DNA from: Immersiella caudata
Lineage: Eukaryota > Ascomycota > Sordariomycetes > Sordariales > Lasiosphaeriaceae
Direction of reading: 5' to 3'
NCBI GenBank assembly: GCA_030512335.1
Contig: JAULSU010000005.1
Coordinates: 4,359,501-4,423,500, forward strand
DNA length: 64,000 nucleotides
The notes under the pieces were generated by a model. That model made no database searches, was not told the DNA's origin, and saw only the letters and a program-made list of their open reading frames with translations. Shown here one piece after another: positions 35,619-45,100 of this stretch. Positions within the stretch are counted from its first letter, which is position 1. Every line of letters starts with the position of its first letter. Position numbers and translations under genes: made by a program.

Positions 35619-35801
35619 CTCCAGTCATGCCCCAGATTTCAATCGTACCTCACAGTTCCAAGATACGCAGATTCGCACTCCTGTGAACAATCAGCCAACC
35701 TAGCAACTTCTTCCCAGCTTCAAACATCCGTTACACCTAGCCAGTAAGTCGGTTGATTATCCTATTCTTGAGGTATAGCTTCTAATATTGGAACGGCAGG
35801 A

Positions 35802-36143
35802 ATGAAGGCTTTCCTCTCCCTTGGATGCATGACGCTGGTAGCTCTTTCTACTCCAGCAGCTGCAGTCTACAAGTGTGATAACGAATTGATCGTTGCCTTT
35901 GTTAAACGCTACCGTGTTCAGTCGACAGCACGGGTGCCTGATATCCCCGGCATCTGTGGAGGTCTCTGGGATAACTTGAAACGTTTCGGTGAATGCGCTT
36001 CCGTTTCGAACCCTTGGTGCGGCGATGCTGGCGGTGGAGTTTTGGGGTGGGATTTCAATGCATCCAACCTTTGTAACGCTGGTATGGTTGAGTCGACGTG
36101 GTGGGAGGCTACGCGTAACCAGTGGGGTGAGATTGATTGCTAA
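35802..36143 (+). CDS. Small secreted cysteine-rich protein, paralog B
   Basis: 113 aa (MKAFLSLGCMTLVALSTPAA AVYKC...), with a signal peptide and a mature part with six cysteines in the same positions as paralog A (33881). The core RVPDIPGICGGLWDNLKRFG is identical in both, while the segment after YKC differs, as does the one before STWWEATRNQWG. A 5'UTR intron runs from GTAAGT near 35742 to GGCAG just before gaATG. The two genes are divergent, about 1.6 kb apart, so they form an inverted duplication. Secretion is well supported; function is unknown. Both copies being intact next to several pseudogenes suggests they are under selection or recent. Confidence 0.82.
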   Translation: MKAFLSLGCMTLVALSTPAAAVYKCDNELIVAFVKRYRVQSTARVPDIPGICGGLWDNLKRFGECASVSNPWCGDAGGGVLGWDFNASNLCNAGMVESTWWEATRNQWGEIDC

Positions 36144-36269
36144 GCGAAGTAGCTATTTTGTGGTATTGGAACATGTAGTTGGAAGAATGAGGAATACGTT
36201 GCTTTCTTAAGACCATTGTCGGCATGACTTTGTCGTAGCAAGTGGGAAACCGCTTCAACTATAGTAAAT

Positions 36270-36910
36270 TTGATCTGGGCTCTATCACATGACAGGCGCG
36301 GGCGTACAGCACTTGCCATCACAGCATTCGAAGGGAGCGTCGGTGTGGTTGGCCTCCTGTTGGACCAACCTACCGTGGATCCCAATGCTGCCGACGATGC
36401 CAATCGAACGCCTCTTTTCCAGGCTAGCCGAAGAGGAGAAGCCCGGATCATTCGGAAGTTACTGGACAACGAGAAGGTCGAGGCAAAATCCAGTGGACCA
36501 CTACGGATCTTTGGTTCTCTCAATGGCGGCGAGCCACCGTCATCGAGAAGTGGTGAAGCTGCTTATTGATAGCAAGCATTCCAACATCCCAATCCAAGGA
36601 TGTATTCGGCTGCACGGCACTTTGGTACGCCCGGAGATACGGCGAGACTGAGATCTTTAGCATGTTGCTCGACCAGGTCGTAATGCCAGACGACTACTCT
36701 GAACCGGACAAGGGATCTTGCCAATCTCAAACCCATTCTGATACGCTGCGATTCAGGTCTGACATGTGATGTTTGCACCATTGGTTAAGATCGACGGGCA
36801 ATTCGCTATCACTGCTCGCAATGTCATTGCAATGACTTCGACATTTGTTTAGATTGCTTTGAGAACGGAGCGCGCTGCTTGGGGTGGGATCATGAACCGA
36901 TTAGGATAGA
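36270..36910 (+). pseudogene. Ankyrin-repeat/ZZ zinc finger protein, degenerated
   Basis: Ankyrin repeats are readable in pieces: GRTALAITAFEGSVGVVGLL and NRTPLFQASRRGEARIIRKL in one frame, ASHRHREVVKLLIDSKHSN in another, and GCTALWYARRYGETEIFSML in a third. Near 36767-36895 a ZZ-type zinc finger follows: CDVCTIG, a stop (TAA), then RYHCSQCHCNDFDICLDCF and CLGWDHEP. Frame changes and the stop make it a relic. Ankyrin arrays ending in a ZZ finger are common in ascomycete HET-rich regions. Confidence 0.65.
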
Positions 36911-37049
36911 TGGGAGGGAGGGTTGATTGCCGAGGTTCCGATGGAGAAAGATACTTGAGGAGCGCGATTTCCCTGTTGATGACTAGTTATTATTTCCCTT
37001 GGTGGGTAGTTTTGCTCTTGGATAAGTGTTGGTCGTTATGGTTATCTTC

Positions 37050-37334
37050 TTCAGCTGCAAGGAGATGATTGACATTCTGCCCAAGAAGCAAGTCCCGCCG
37101 GCGCTGGTGAAGGGGAAGGGCACCGAAGGATGGGGCGTTCAACCCCGATATGGCTTCGCGGTGTGGGAGTTCATCCTCTGAATTGGGATCGTGCAGCTGC
37201 TTGGATTTGGGTTTGTGGCGTTTCTTTTAGTGTCTGTGGACAAAGGGGATCTCAAGAATACGTTTGCGCCCGTTACGTTTTTGACGTCAGTGGTGGTGGT
37301 GATTTCGGGGCTGTCGCAGGTTTTGTTGAAGTGA
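37050..37334 (+). pseudogene. Relic of a membrane-protein C-terminus
   Basis: Readable as MIDILPKKQVPPALVKGKG, GWGVQPRYGFAVWEFIL, TGA, then IGIVQLLGFGFVAFLLVSVD and VTFLTSVVVVISGLSQVLLK with a stop: two hydrophobic helices. The internal TGA sits where a Trp would suit (TGG-to-TGA). It lies directly upstream of a solo LTR. Identity unknown. Confidence 0.35.
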
Positions 37335-37469
37335 TTGTAGTGGGGGACTTGGGTTCGTGGTTGGACGAGAATATTTCGTTGTTGGTTTTCGGGCACTCCA
37401 CTTCAACTACGACAGTCCGGCTTCGGCTCACATCGTGCGCTTGTATAAGGGTCGGGAGTGTCGGGACTT

Positions 37470-37969
37470 TGTGACGACCTGCAGGCCGCCCTTGTGGTCG
37501 GTTCGGACCGACGTGTCCCCGCAGGCGCCACCGTGCGCCACCACAGTATTAGTAACAAAGCCGCACTGGGTGATCAACGCGATCACCAGCCCAGGGCGTT
37601 GAGCATGTTGAGCACCTTCGACTGGTGCTCAACCTGATCAACACGCTCACCTGTAAAGCACGTTAAGCAGGTTGATCAAAGGTACAAGTTACTTCACCAC
37701 TAGTTAGTATAGATAGCTATCATTGTACCCACGATGGCGTGAGGAGCCTTCTGTTCCTCACGCAAGTATTCGCTCGTCAATTGAACCAACTTCGATTGTG
37801 TCCTACTGCATCAACACTTGGAGTGTTGCTCTGACTTATAGTGACATACGACCGCTATTGACTAGTGAACTCCCCGTCTGTAAGGACTTGCCTCTGTTTA
37901 CTCCTCTCTCCCCCGCTCCTATCTTATCGACCCTGTCGACCGCACGTCGACAGGCACGAGGTCGTAACA
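37470..37969 (+). repeat. Solo LTR of a Ty3/gypsy subfamily, with 5-bp target duplication GACTT
   Basis: Begins TGTGACGACCTGC and ends GAGGTCGTAACA, like the LTRs of the complete element at 39002. It is flanked by GACTT on both sides (37465-37469 and 37970-37974). About 75 bp at the start and about 290 bp at the end resemble the complete element's LTR; the middle (about 37546-37680) is unrelated. No internal sequence follows, so it is a solo LTR left by LTR-LTR recombination. Confidence 0.88.
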
Positions 37970-38081
37970 GACTTCGGGCGAAAATGGTTCTGTTAAGACC
38001 CGAATGCATGTACTAGAGCACACGTATAACCGATAAACACTTGTTGTAATTAATATTATTTCTTACCTTATATAGTGACTC

Positions 38082-38521
38082 GGGGCGATCGTTCCGATCG
38101 CCCCTTGTGGTTTTTTTTGGGTGTTTTTTTGTGTGCATATCACTGTAACCATTTTGTAATTAGCGAAGTTTTGGCGCGCGCCGTCAAGGCCGCGCCGCGC
38201 GGTTCTTCGAACCGCGTTTCTTCTCGAGGGGGGGGCGAACAAAAGGAGAAAAAAGACGACATCGGCGATTTCACCACGAGTTGCACCCGCGAATGGCTTG
38301 AGTGACCTCTCCTCCCTTCGATCGGAGGAAGAAGTAGTAGTCCCCGGTCCCTTTTCTTAGTTGTTCCTACTCGGTTGTCCCTACTCGGTTGTTCCTACTC
38401 GGTTGTCCCTACTCGGTTGCGTGCCTCCTTCCAGGTCAGTCCTCGTTTTCACACGTCAGTCCCACGCGTGCTCCTTCGATCGGAGAAGGAGCTACCTTAC
38501 TGGCGGCCATACTGGCCGCCA
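38082..38521. repeat. Cluster of short GC-rich perfect hairpins
   Basis: Four perfect inverted repeats: 38082-38104 (10-bp arms GGGGCGATCG, loop TTC), 38198-38216 (8-bp arms CGCGGTTC, loop TTC), 38470-38492 (8-bp arms GCTCCTTC) and 38501-38521 (9-bp arms TGGCGGCCA, loop TAC). They lie in otherwise gene-free DNA between the solo LTR and the complete Ty3 element. Confidence 0.7.
38361..38416. repeat. Tandem repeat, 14-bp unit x4 (28-bp alternating)
   Basis: TTGTTCCTACTCGG and TTGTCCCTACTCGG alternate twice each, so the true repeat is 28 bp in two copies. Confidence 0.85.
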
Positions 38522-39001
38522 TCGGCGTTCTTGGGGGTGGTTCTATTCTTTTGTGCCCTGAGTCTTATGGTGCATCACCGCACCTGTTCAATAGGTGATT
38601 AGTTAGGTTTTTAACACGATGTAAGTTCAACTGCCTTTATTAAATAGGTTACTTATCTTGCTTTGTAGCACTCTACAGGCCTGTATTGCAGCACCTGAGA
38701 GCCTTTGGGAGCCTGTAGTACAGTGCTCCGGTCAGGGGAAGAAATGCGAGTACAGTGCTCCGGAGGAGCGCTGTGAGGTACGACAGCAGAGCTTACTAAG
38801 GTGCTGAAGGAAGCAAACGAAGGCCTGTACTACAGAGCCTAAAAGACAAGTTACAGCGGACTATGCGCTGTAAAACAGAAGGTTTCAGTGAACTCTGCAC
38901 TGTAATGACGACTGTATTGCTTGTGAATTGCTTGCTTCAGTGAGTAGTACTCAACTGAAGGAAGTAGATTGCTTGCTTCAGAGGAAAGCTAATTACAGGA
39001 G

Positions 39002-39491
39002 TGTGACGACCTGCGGGCCACCCTTGTGGCCGGAACGGACCGACGTGTCCCCGCAGGCGCCACAGTACAGGGCACCGTGTAGCAACCACTTAACACTGTG
39101 TGATCTGTGCCAAGGAATCCGCTCTGTCACAGATCAAGCAGAGACCCACAGAGCACTTGCTCTGTGATCTGTAAACACCAAGGGACGGAGCAACAGATCA
39201 AGGTACAAGTTACATCTCCATTAGTTAGTATAGATAGCCATCATCGTACCCACGATGGTGTGAGGAACCTTCTGTTCCTCACGCAAGTATTCGCTCGTCA
39301 ATTGAACTACCTTCGATTGTGTCCTACTGCACCAACACTTGGAGTGTTGCTCTGTCTTATAGTGACATACGACCATCCTTGACCAGTGAACCCCCGTCTG
39401 TAAGGACTTGCCTCTGCACTACTCCTCTCTGCCCACCCATTCTATCTAACGACCCTGCCGACCGCCTGTCGACAGGCCAGAGGTCGTAACA
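39002..39491 (+). repeat. 5' LTR
   Basis: 490 bp, TG...CA. It contains a TATA-like gtatagata near 39229, then two tight hairpins: ATCGT/ACGAT at 39243-39256 and GAGGAAC/GTTCCTC around 39262-39280. Directly after them is ACGCAAGTAT (39281-39290), the site complementary to the sequence just downstream of the LTR. An ACAGAGCA/TGCTCTGT palindrome lies near 39148. Confidence 0.93.
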
Positions 39492-39493
39492 CG

Positions 39494-39503
39494 ATACTTG
39501 CGT
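39494..39503 (+). promoter_or_regulatory. Putative primer-binding site of self-priming type
   Basis: ATACTTGCGT, two bases after the LTR end, is the exact reverse complement of ACGCAAGTAT inside the LTR (39281-39290). I see no match here to a tRNA 3' end. In Tf1/sushi-type elements the 5' end of the RNA folds back on the primer-binding site and is cut to prime reverse transcription. This layout fits that model if transcription starts near 39281. Confidence 0.6.
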
Positions 39504-39543
39504 CTACCCTTTAGAGACCAGTATTACAGAGCTTACAGACACC

Positions 39544-42180
39544 ATGTCCGCCGTTGGATCCTCATCGCAAAACCCCTCTAGGGGTAACAACAACGATGGG
39601 ACCGACGACGTGTCCCTTCCCTCTCCTCCTCAACCTACCAGCCCGGAGACCTCGGACAATGACGAACTCACTAGAGACGAACTCCGAACCCTGATGGGAA
39701 AGTTCGTCAACTCCCTAGCGAGGTCTAATGCCACCGATTCAGCAATCGCTGCACGAACGATCAAAACCGGCAATCCCAAGCCCTTCACAGGGAAGGCCTC
39801 GGAACTTTCACCATGGCTTACTCACCTGCAACTCAACTTCCGTTTGCAGAACACTTCCCGGATCGAGACCAAGATCATGTACGCAGCCTCCTGGATGGAA
39901 GGAGACCCCAGCCTATGGTTCAATGGAATCCTCAACGACTATTTCTCGTCCGTCCCCGACGAAAGGCGACCTATCACTGCCAGAATCTTCGACGCAGACG
40001 AAGGATGGGTCAACTTCGAACACGAGATCACCAGGATGTACGGAGAACGCGACGAACAAAAGCAAGCCGAAGACCGCTTGGAACGGCTGGGCCAGACTAG
40101 CTCGGCTGCAGCCTATCTTTCCGCCTTCAATCGAGACCGCTACCGAGTCAACTGGGATGAGTCTGCTCTTAAGCACCGCTTCTACAAGGGCCTCAAACCC
40201 CAAGTCAAGGACGAGCTGTGCAAGTTGGATCGCTACGCACTTGATTTCGACGACTACGCCAATGAAGCCATCAAGATCGACGCTCGCCTGTATGAACGAA
40301 AGATGGAAGATCGAGGACGCTACCAAACGCCTAAACCACAGCCGAAGGCCAACGAAGGAAAGAAGTACCGACACCGGAGCACCGCACACGGTACCCACCC
40401 AGGACCAATGGATATCGGCATGGTGGGAAAAAGCGGAAAGAGCGCCCAGGGCCCGAACCCTAAGCCCAAGGATAAGTCGAAAATCCAGTGTTTCAACTGC
40501 AACAAAAACGGTCATTACGCACGGGAATGCCGCCAGGAGAAAAAGAAGGTCAGGTTCGACCCGTTACCAGAAGGAAAGACCGTTCGATCCAACAGCAAGG
40601 ATGAAGTCACTATACGAATGGTCAACTCGGGAAGCGACGACGACCCGACCACTTCCCTACCCCACTGGTCGGAAACCGATGACGAATACACCAGTGCAAG
40701 CGAAACCCAGTACGGGGATCCCCCGGAGCGACTACCCCTCTCAGGAGACACCGCCAGGGTAGTACGAGAACTCGCCGAAGGGATGGGTCAGCATTTCACC
40801 CGAGACACACCACCCCCCAGTGAGCACATGGCGGAGGAACGGAGACTGAGGAATCGGGAACAAGGAGTGCCTATCCCTAGCTTGGAGACCCAACTAGCGA
40901 CACTCGGAGCCAACATACCCAGGTCAAGTAGGGTTCCCCGGGGGGTTCAGGTTGCAGAAGACCGACCTACGGAAGGAACGCCTGCGTGGGACGAGGTACC
41001 TGAGGTGCAGGTCGACCAAGACCGACTCAGGGAACGAATCTCGGTCCCTTTAGGCCGAGGAATAATCCGAGGATCACGAAGAACGATGACCACCCCGAGA
41101 CGCGACATGTTCCCCGGATGGGTCCAGAGAGCACGGGAGCACTACGTACAAAGCATGTTGTACGAAAGCCTGCCTGACGCCGAGAAGGAGCGTCAACAAC
41201 ACCGGGAATGGGCCGCCTCTAACAGAAACGCGCCAGCAGGTGGCCTGGGGAGTGTCTCTCCCAGAAACTACTACCAATTTCCTAACGTACGGCAAGCCCG
41301 AGTTTCCATGGCCAGATACCTAGGGAACCACCACACATTCTACGGACCGGAATCGCTTTACCAGAAAGCACTGACCGAGATTCGTGTAGTCAAGGAAAGC
41401 ATAAACCCGGCAACCGAAACGTCCATAACGCTCACCCTCCGAGGACAATTCTGCAACGCCATGAGAAGGTTCGTCAACGAACTAGAATTCGAACAGAGGG
41501 CAGAAGGAATCTACAACCCCCCCAGCTCCGTCTACCATTGGGGAGACTGGGAAGAGATTCCCGTGGTGAAGCGAACAACGGCTGGAAGAACGCTCAGCAT
41601 GCCAAGCCTCGACTTACGCACCTCCACCCTCGGGGCCCTCCGAGGAGAGGAAGAACATTCGAAGATCCTTTGGATCAGTTGTGTCCACGACTTCTGCGAC
41701 CTCCCCGCCCACAGGGGAATGAAGACATACTATGATCACTGGCCCACCATCCAAGAAGGAGGATCCGTGGCCTGTGTTTATGAGGGTATGCCTCAGAGTC
41801 ACTACCAGGTACTTTCAGGAGGAACAAACCTCACGCTGTTCAACAACATCCCTGTGGCATGTACGGATGAGGGAAGGAAGGAACAGACGTTGGCTCGATG
41901 TCCCCGTCCTTCCTGCCCTATCCACCAGGACCTTAAGACCCGTGATTGGCATCACCGGTTCCACCAAGGAACGTACGAAAACAGCGTCTTCGGAAACAAC
42001 GCATGGCCGCTCATCCCCGAGTTCAGGCGAATGTGCGCCATCGAAGCCCAAGAAGCCGATTGGAACCTGAGGAAGGATGCCGAGCACCTCACGTACCACG
42101 TCCGAGCAATCCATGAAGCTCACCCCCGAATCCGCCTGGGAAACGGATTCAGGCCCTCCGCCAGGGCCGGAAACCAGTGA
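39544..42180 (+). CDS. gag: Gag polyprotein with CCHC zinc knuckle and long C-terminal extension
   Basis: 878 aa from ATG 39544, 52 bp after the LTR. Residues about 75-270 look like a retrotransposon capsid region (NPKPFTGKASELSPWLTHLQ, then FEHEITRMYGERDEQKQAED and HRFYKGLKPQVKDEL). A basic linker leads to one zinc knuckle, CFNCNKNGHYAREC (residues 316-329). Ty3-type Gags commonly stop soon after the knuckle. Here about 550 residues follow, with a second structured-looking part (NYYQFPNVRQARVSMARYLG, SSVYHWGDWEEIPVV) and a Cys/His-rich stretch CPRPSCPIHQDLKTRDWHH. That part resembles nothing I recognise. The frame ends at TGA 42178-42180, overlapping pol, which lies in the -1 frame. Confidence 0.88.
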   Translation: MSAVGSSSQNPSRGNNNDGTDDVSLPSPPQPTSPETSDNDELTRDELRTLMGKFVNSLARSNATDSAIAARTIKTGNPKPFTGKASELSPWLTHLQLNFRLQNTSRIETKIMYAASWMEGDPSLWFNGILNDYFSSVPDERRPITARIFDADEGWVNFEHEITRMYGERDEQKQAEDRLERLGQTSSAAAYLSAFNRDRYRVNWDESALKHRFYKGLKPQVKDELCKLDRYALDFDDYANEAIKIDARLYERKMEDRGRYQTPKPQPKANEGKKYRHRSTAHGTHPGPMDIGMVGKSGKSAQGPNPKPKDKSKIQCFNCNKNGHYARECRQEKKKVRFDPLPEGKTVRSNSKDEVTIRMVNSGSDDDPTTSLPHWSETDDEYTSASETQYGDPPERLPLSGDTARVVRELAEGMGQHFTRDTPPPSEHMAEERRLRNREQGVPIPSLETQLATLGANIPRSSRVPRGVQVAEDRPTEGTPAWDEVPEVQVDQDRLRERISVPLGRGIIRGSRRTMTTPRRDMFPGWVQRAREHYVQSMLYESLPDAEKERQQHREWAASNRNAPAGGLGSVSPRNYYQFPNVRQARVSMARYLGNHHTFYGPESLYQKALTEIRVVKESINPATETSITLTLRGQFCNAMRRFVNELEFEQRAEGIYNPPSSVYHWGDWEEIPVVKRTTAGRTLSMPSLDLRTSTLGALRGEEEHSKILWISCVHDFCDLPAHRGMKTYYDHWPTIQEGGSVACVYEGMPQSHYQVLSGGTNLTLFNNIPVACTDEGRKEQTLARCPRPSCPIHQDLKTRDWHHRFHQGTYENSVFGNNAWPLIPEFRRMCAIEAQEADWNLRKDAEHLTYHVRAIHEAHPRIRLGNGFRPSARAGNQ
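42138..42168 (+). promoter_or_regulatory. -1 ribosomal frameshift cassette between gag and pol
   Basis: In the gag frame the ribosome reads G GGA AAC (42138-42144), a perfect X XXY YYZ slippery heptamer, the same as that reported for the SRV-1 gag-pro site. After a 7-nt spacer (42145-42151) come GGCCCT (42152-42157), a 5-nt loop and AGGGCC (42163-42168), a 6-bp all-strong-but-one hairpin. The -1 frame is open from the heptamer into pol without a stop, and the gag stop is 34 nt downstream. All elements of a textbook -1 signal are present at the expected spacing. Confidence 0.8.
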
Positions 42181-45100
42181 ACCGCTGGTTGGCAAAAGCC
42201 ACGAGACGAAGAAGAGGCACTCGTCGGCTAGGCCAAGGAAGACCTCTTAATGACAGAACCATCATGATGACCCACCTCGAGGAAGAAAGAAACCATTGGT
42301 CTGTCTATGTGGACGCAACGGATGGGCTTGGGAAACCATTCCGCGCACGAGCAATAATCGACAGCGGCAGCGCTGCCGATATCATTGACCCCAAGCTGGT
42401 CAACAAGAAACAACTCCCTTACCGAAAACGAGCGCAAGAAACGACAATCCGCTCTGGAGAAGGAGAACTCTACGCTTACAATAACGGGAAGCTCACTCAC
42501 GAGGCACCACTTTTGATCACGGTGGACGGCAACGAACAACAAGTGACCTTCGACATCCTACCAGTCTTTGGCTACGACATAATCCTAGGCAAGCCATGGC
42601 TGAAGAAGTATAACCCCGCGATCGACTGGAACGCTGGCCAGCTAAGTTTCAGCCGACGGGAAGAACCCAAGGATCCAGGCTCCAGTAGCCGGATTATACC
42701 AACCAGTATACCACAGGGGCATACCGAACGGTATAATATGGGTGTTAAACCGGATAGCGTACCCGCTGAGGACGACCCGAAGAACGCTGAGGTCGATGAA
42801 CTATCCCCACTGTGGATACGGTTTCATGAGACGGACGATCCGCACGACTCAGGTTACGAATCTGGTGACGACCAGAAGGTGCAGTTGCGTCGACAACCAC
42901 CAAAGAAGACGGCAGGACAACGAGATGCCCAGCCGCAACAACAGGCTCCGGATAGCCTGTCCAAGGTTCCGAAGGAATACCGGAAGTATTCAGTGTTTGG
43001 AGAGAAGCTGCTACGCTTGCCGGACCACGGACCCTTCGACCATAAGATCGAACTGAAGCCAGGGGCTCAGTTGAAATCCTTCCCAACATACCACCTCAAC
43101 CCTCGGCAAGCCGAGGCCCTCCGGGAGTACATCGAAGAAAACCTTGCCCTAGGATTCATCCAGAAATCCCAGTCACCGGCAGGTTACCCAGTATTGTTCG
43201 TACCCAGAAAGGACGGCAAACTGCGCATGGTAGTCGATTACCGTTCGTTAAACGAAGTTACCATCAAGAATCGATACCCGCTGCCCCTGATTAACGAGTT
43301 TGGAGAGAGGATCGCCGGGGCAGATCGGTTCTCCTCGTTCGATTCTCCAAACGCGTTCGGTCACAAACGAATCGCCGCAGGAGACGAGTGGAAGACCGCA
43401 TTCCGAACACGCCTGGGCCACTACGAATATCGGGTGATGCCTTTCGGGCTCACCAACGCCCCCGCAACGTACCAGAGCATGATCGACCACGTTCTCCGCC
43501 CCTTTATCGACAAGTTTGTGTTCGTCTACCTTGACGATATCCTCGTCTACTCGAAAGGAGATAAGGAACATCGCAAACATGTCCATCTCGTCCTCTCCGC
43601 CCTGGAAAAAGCCAACTTAACGGTGAACCCCAACAAGAGCCAATTCCACGTCCAGGAACTCGATTTCCTAGGATTCAGAATCTCACCCGGAAGGATAGAG
43701 ATGCAGAAGTCAAAGGTCGAGGCAGTCACGAACTGGCCGACACCCACTTCACAAACAGGAGTTCAAGCCTTTATTGGCTTTGCAAACTTCTATCGACGGT
43801 TCATACGACACTTCGCCAAGATTGCTAAACCGCTCCACGAGCTCACGGGCGAAGGAAAACCGTTCGTATGGACAGAACGACAACAAAAGGCGTTCGACGA
43901 GTTAAAACACGCCTTCACAACAGCACCAGTACTAGCACTCCCCGATTTCTCGAAACCTTTCAGGGTTGAGACCGACGCTTCCGATTTCGCCTGCGGCGGA
44001 GTGCTGAGCCAGATCGGAGCCGATGGACTCCGACACCCCGTGGCCTTTTTGTCAAAAGGAATCCACGGACCAGCACTAAGATACCCCATCCACGATAAAG
44101 AATTAATGGCCATCATCTGGTGTTTCACGGAATGGGCTCCTTACCTCAGTGGCACAGAGGAACCAGTCGAGGTCCTGTCCGACCATGACAACCTACGCTA
44201 TTTCCTGACGAAGAAACTCAGTCCCCGGCAAACAAGATGGGCTGAGCTAATGGCACCATTCCATTTCAAGATCCACCACGTCAAGGGAACGGAAAACGGA
44301 AGAGCTGACGCCCTTAGCCGTCGCCACGACCACCAGGAGAACGCCAAAGACCTCGAACCAGTCACAATGTTTGTTCTAGCAGCCGATGGAACCCTGGAAC
44401 ATACACCACAAGTCTCAGACGACTGGATGCCAGAAGAGGCACAGGTTTTCATGAACCAATACCCGGACTGGGAAGTCAACGATAGTATTCAACTCTTCAC
44501 CAACTCCTGCCAAGAATACCGTGTTAAATGGCAACAGGACGACTATCAGGCAAAGAGGCAGGACTTCCCCGGGTACTGTGGCACCTCCTGCCAAGTCAGA
44601 GGACCTTGCCCAGACTGCGAAAAGACCAACGAACTATTGAAAGAAATAGAAGGAGGACCCCGATCGAGTGATCTCCTCTTCTACAAAGGGAAACCCTACA
44701 TCCACACACCCTCGAAGCGGAAGAAGTACATTCAACAGGTACACGGAGCAAGAGTTGGAGGACACATGGGAAGAGCAAAAACGCTTTCACAAGCACAACA
44801 AGGATACGCCTTCCCAGGAATGAAAAAACTGGTGGAAGAGGTTGTCGATAACTGCGATGTCTGCAACCGAACGAAAACACGCAGACATAAGCCTTACGGG
44901 CTTCTCGAACCACTTCCAACCCCCCGCGCACCATGGAGTTCCATTTCGATGGACTTCATCACTGGGATCCCCGACTCTAAGGATCCAGCAACAAACGTCA
45001 GCTACGACTCCATTTGGGTAGTCGTCGACAGAATGACGAAATGGGCATATTTCTTGCCATGCTCAACACGAACGACAGCCGAACAACTTGCTTACCTCTT

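Noticed and set aside
37460..38600. CRISPR-like or terminator meaning of the repeats and hairpins
   Set aside because: Fungal nuclear context; repeats are tandem 14-mers without unique spacers, and hairpins are not followed by gene ends.
39370..39382. ACATACGACCAT in the LTR, same as the start of fungal 5S rRNA
   Set aside because: Only about 12 bases agree; the following 5S sequence does not match, so a chance resemblance.
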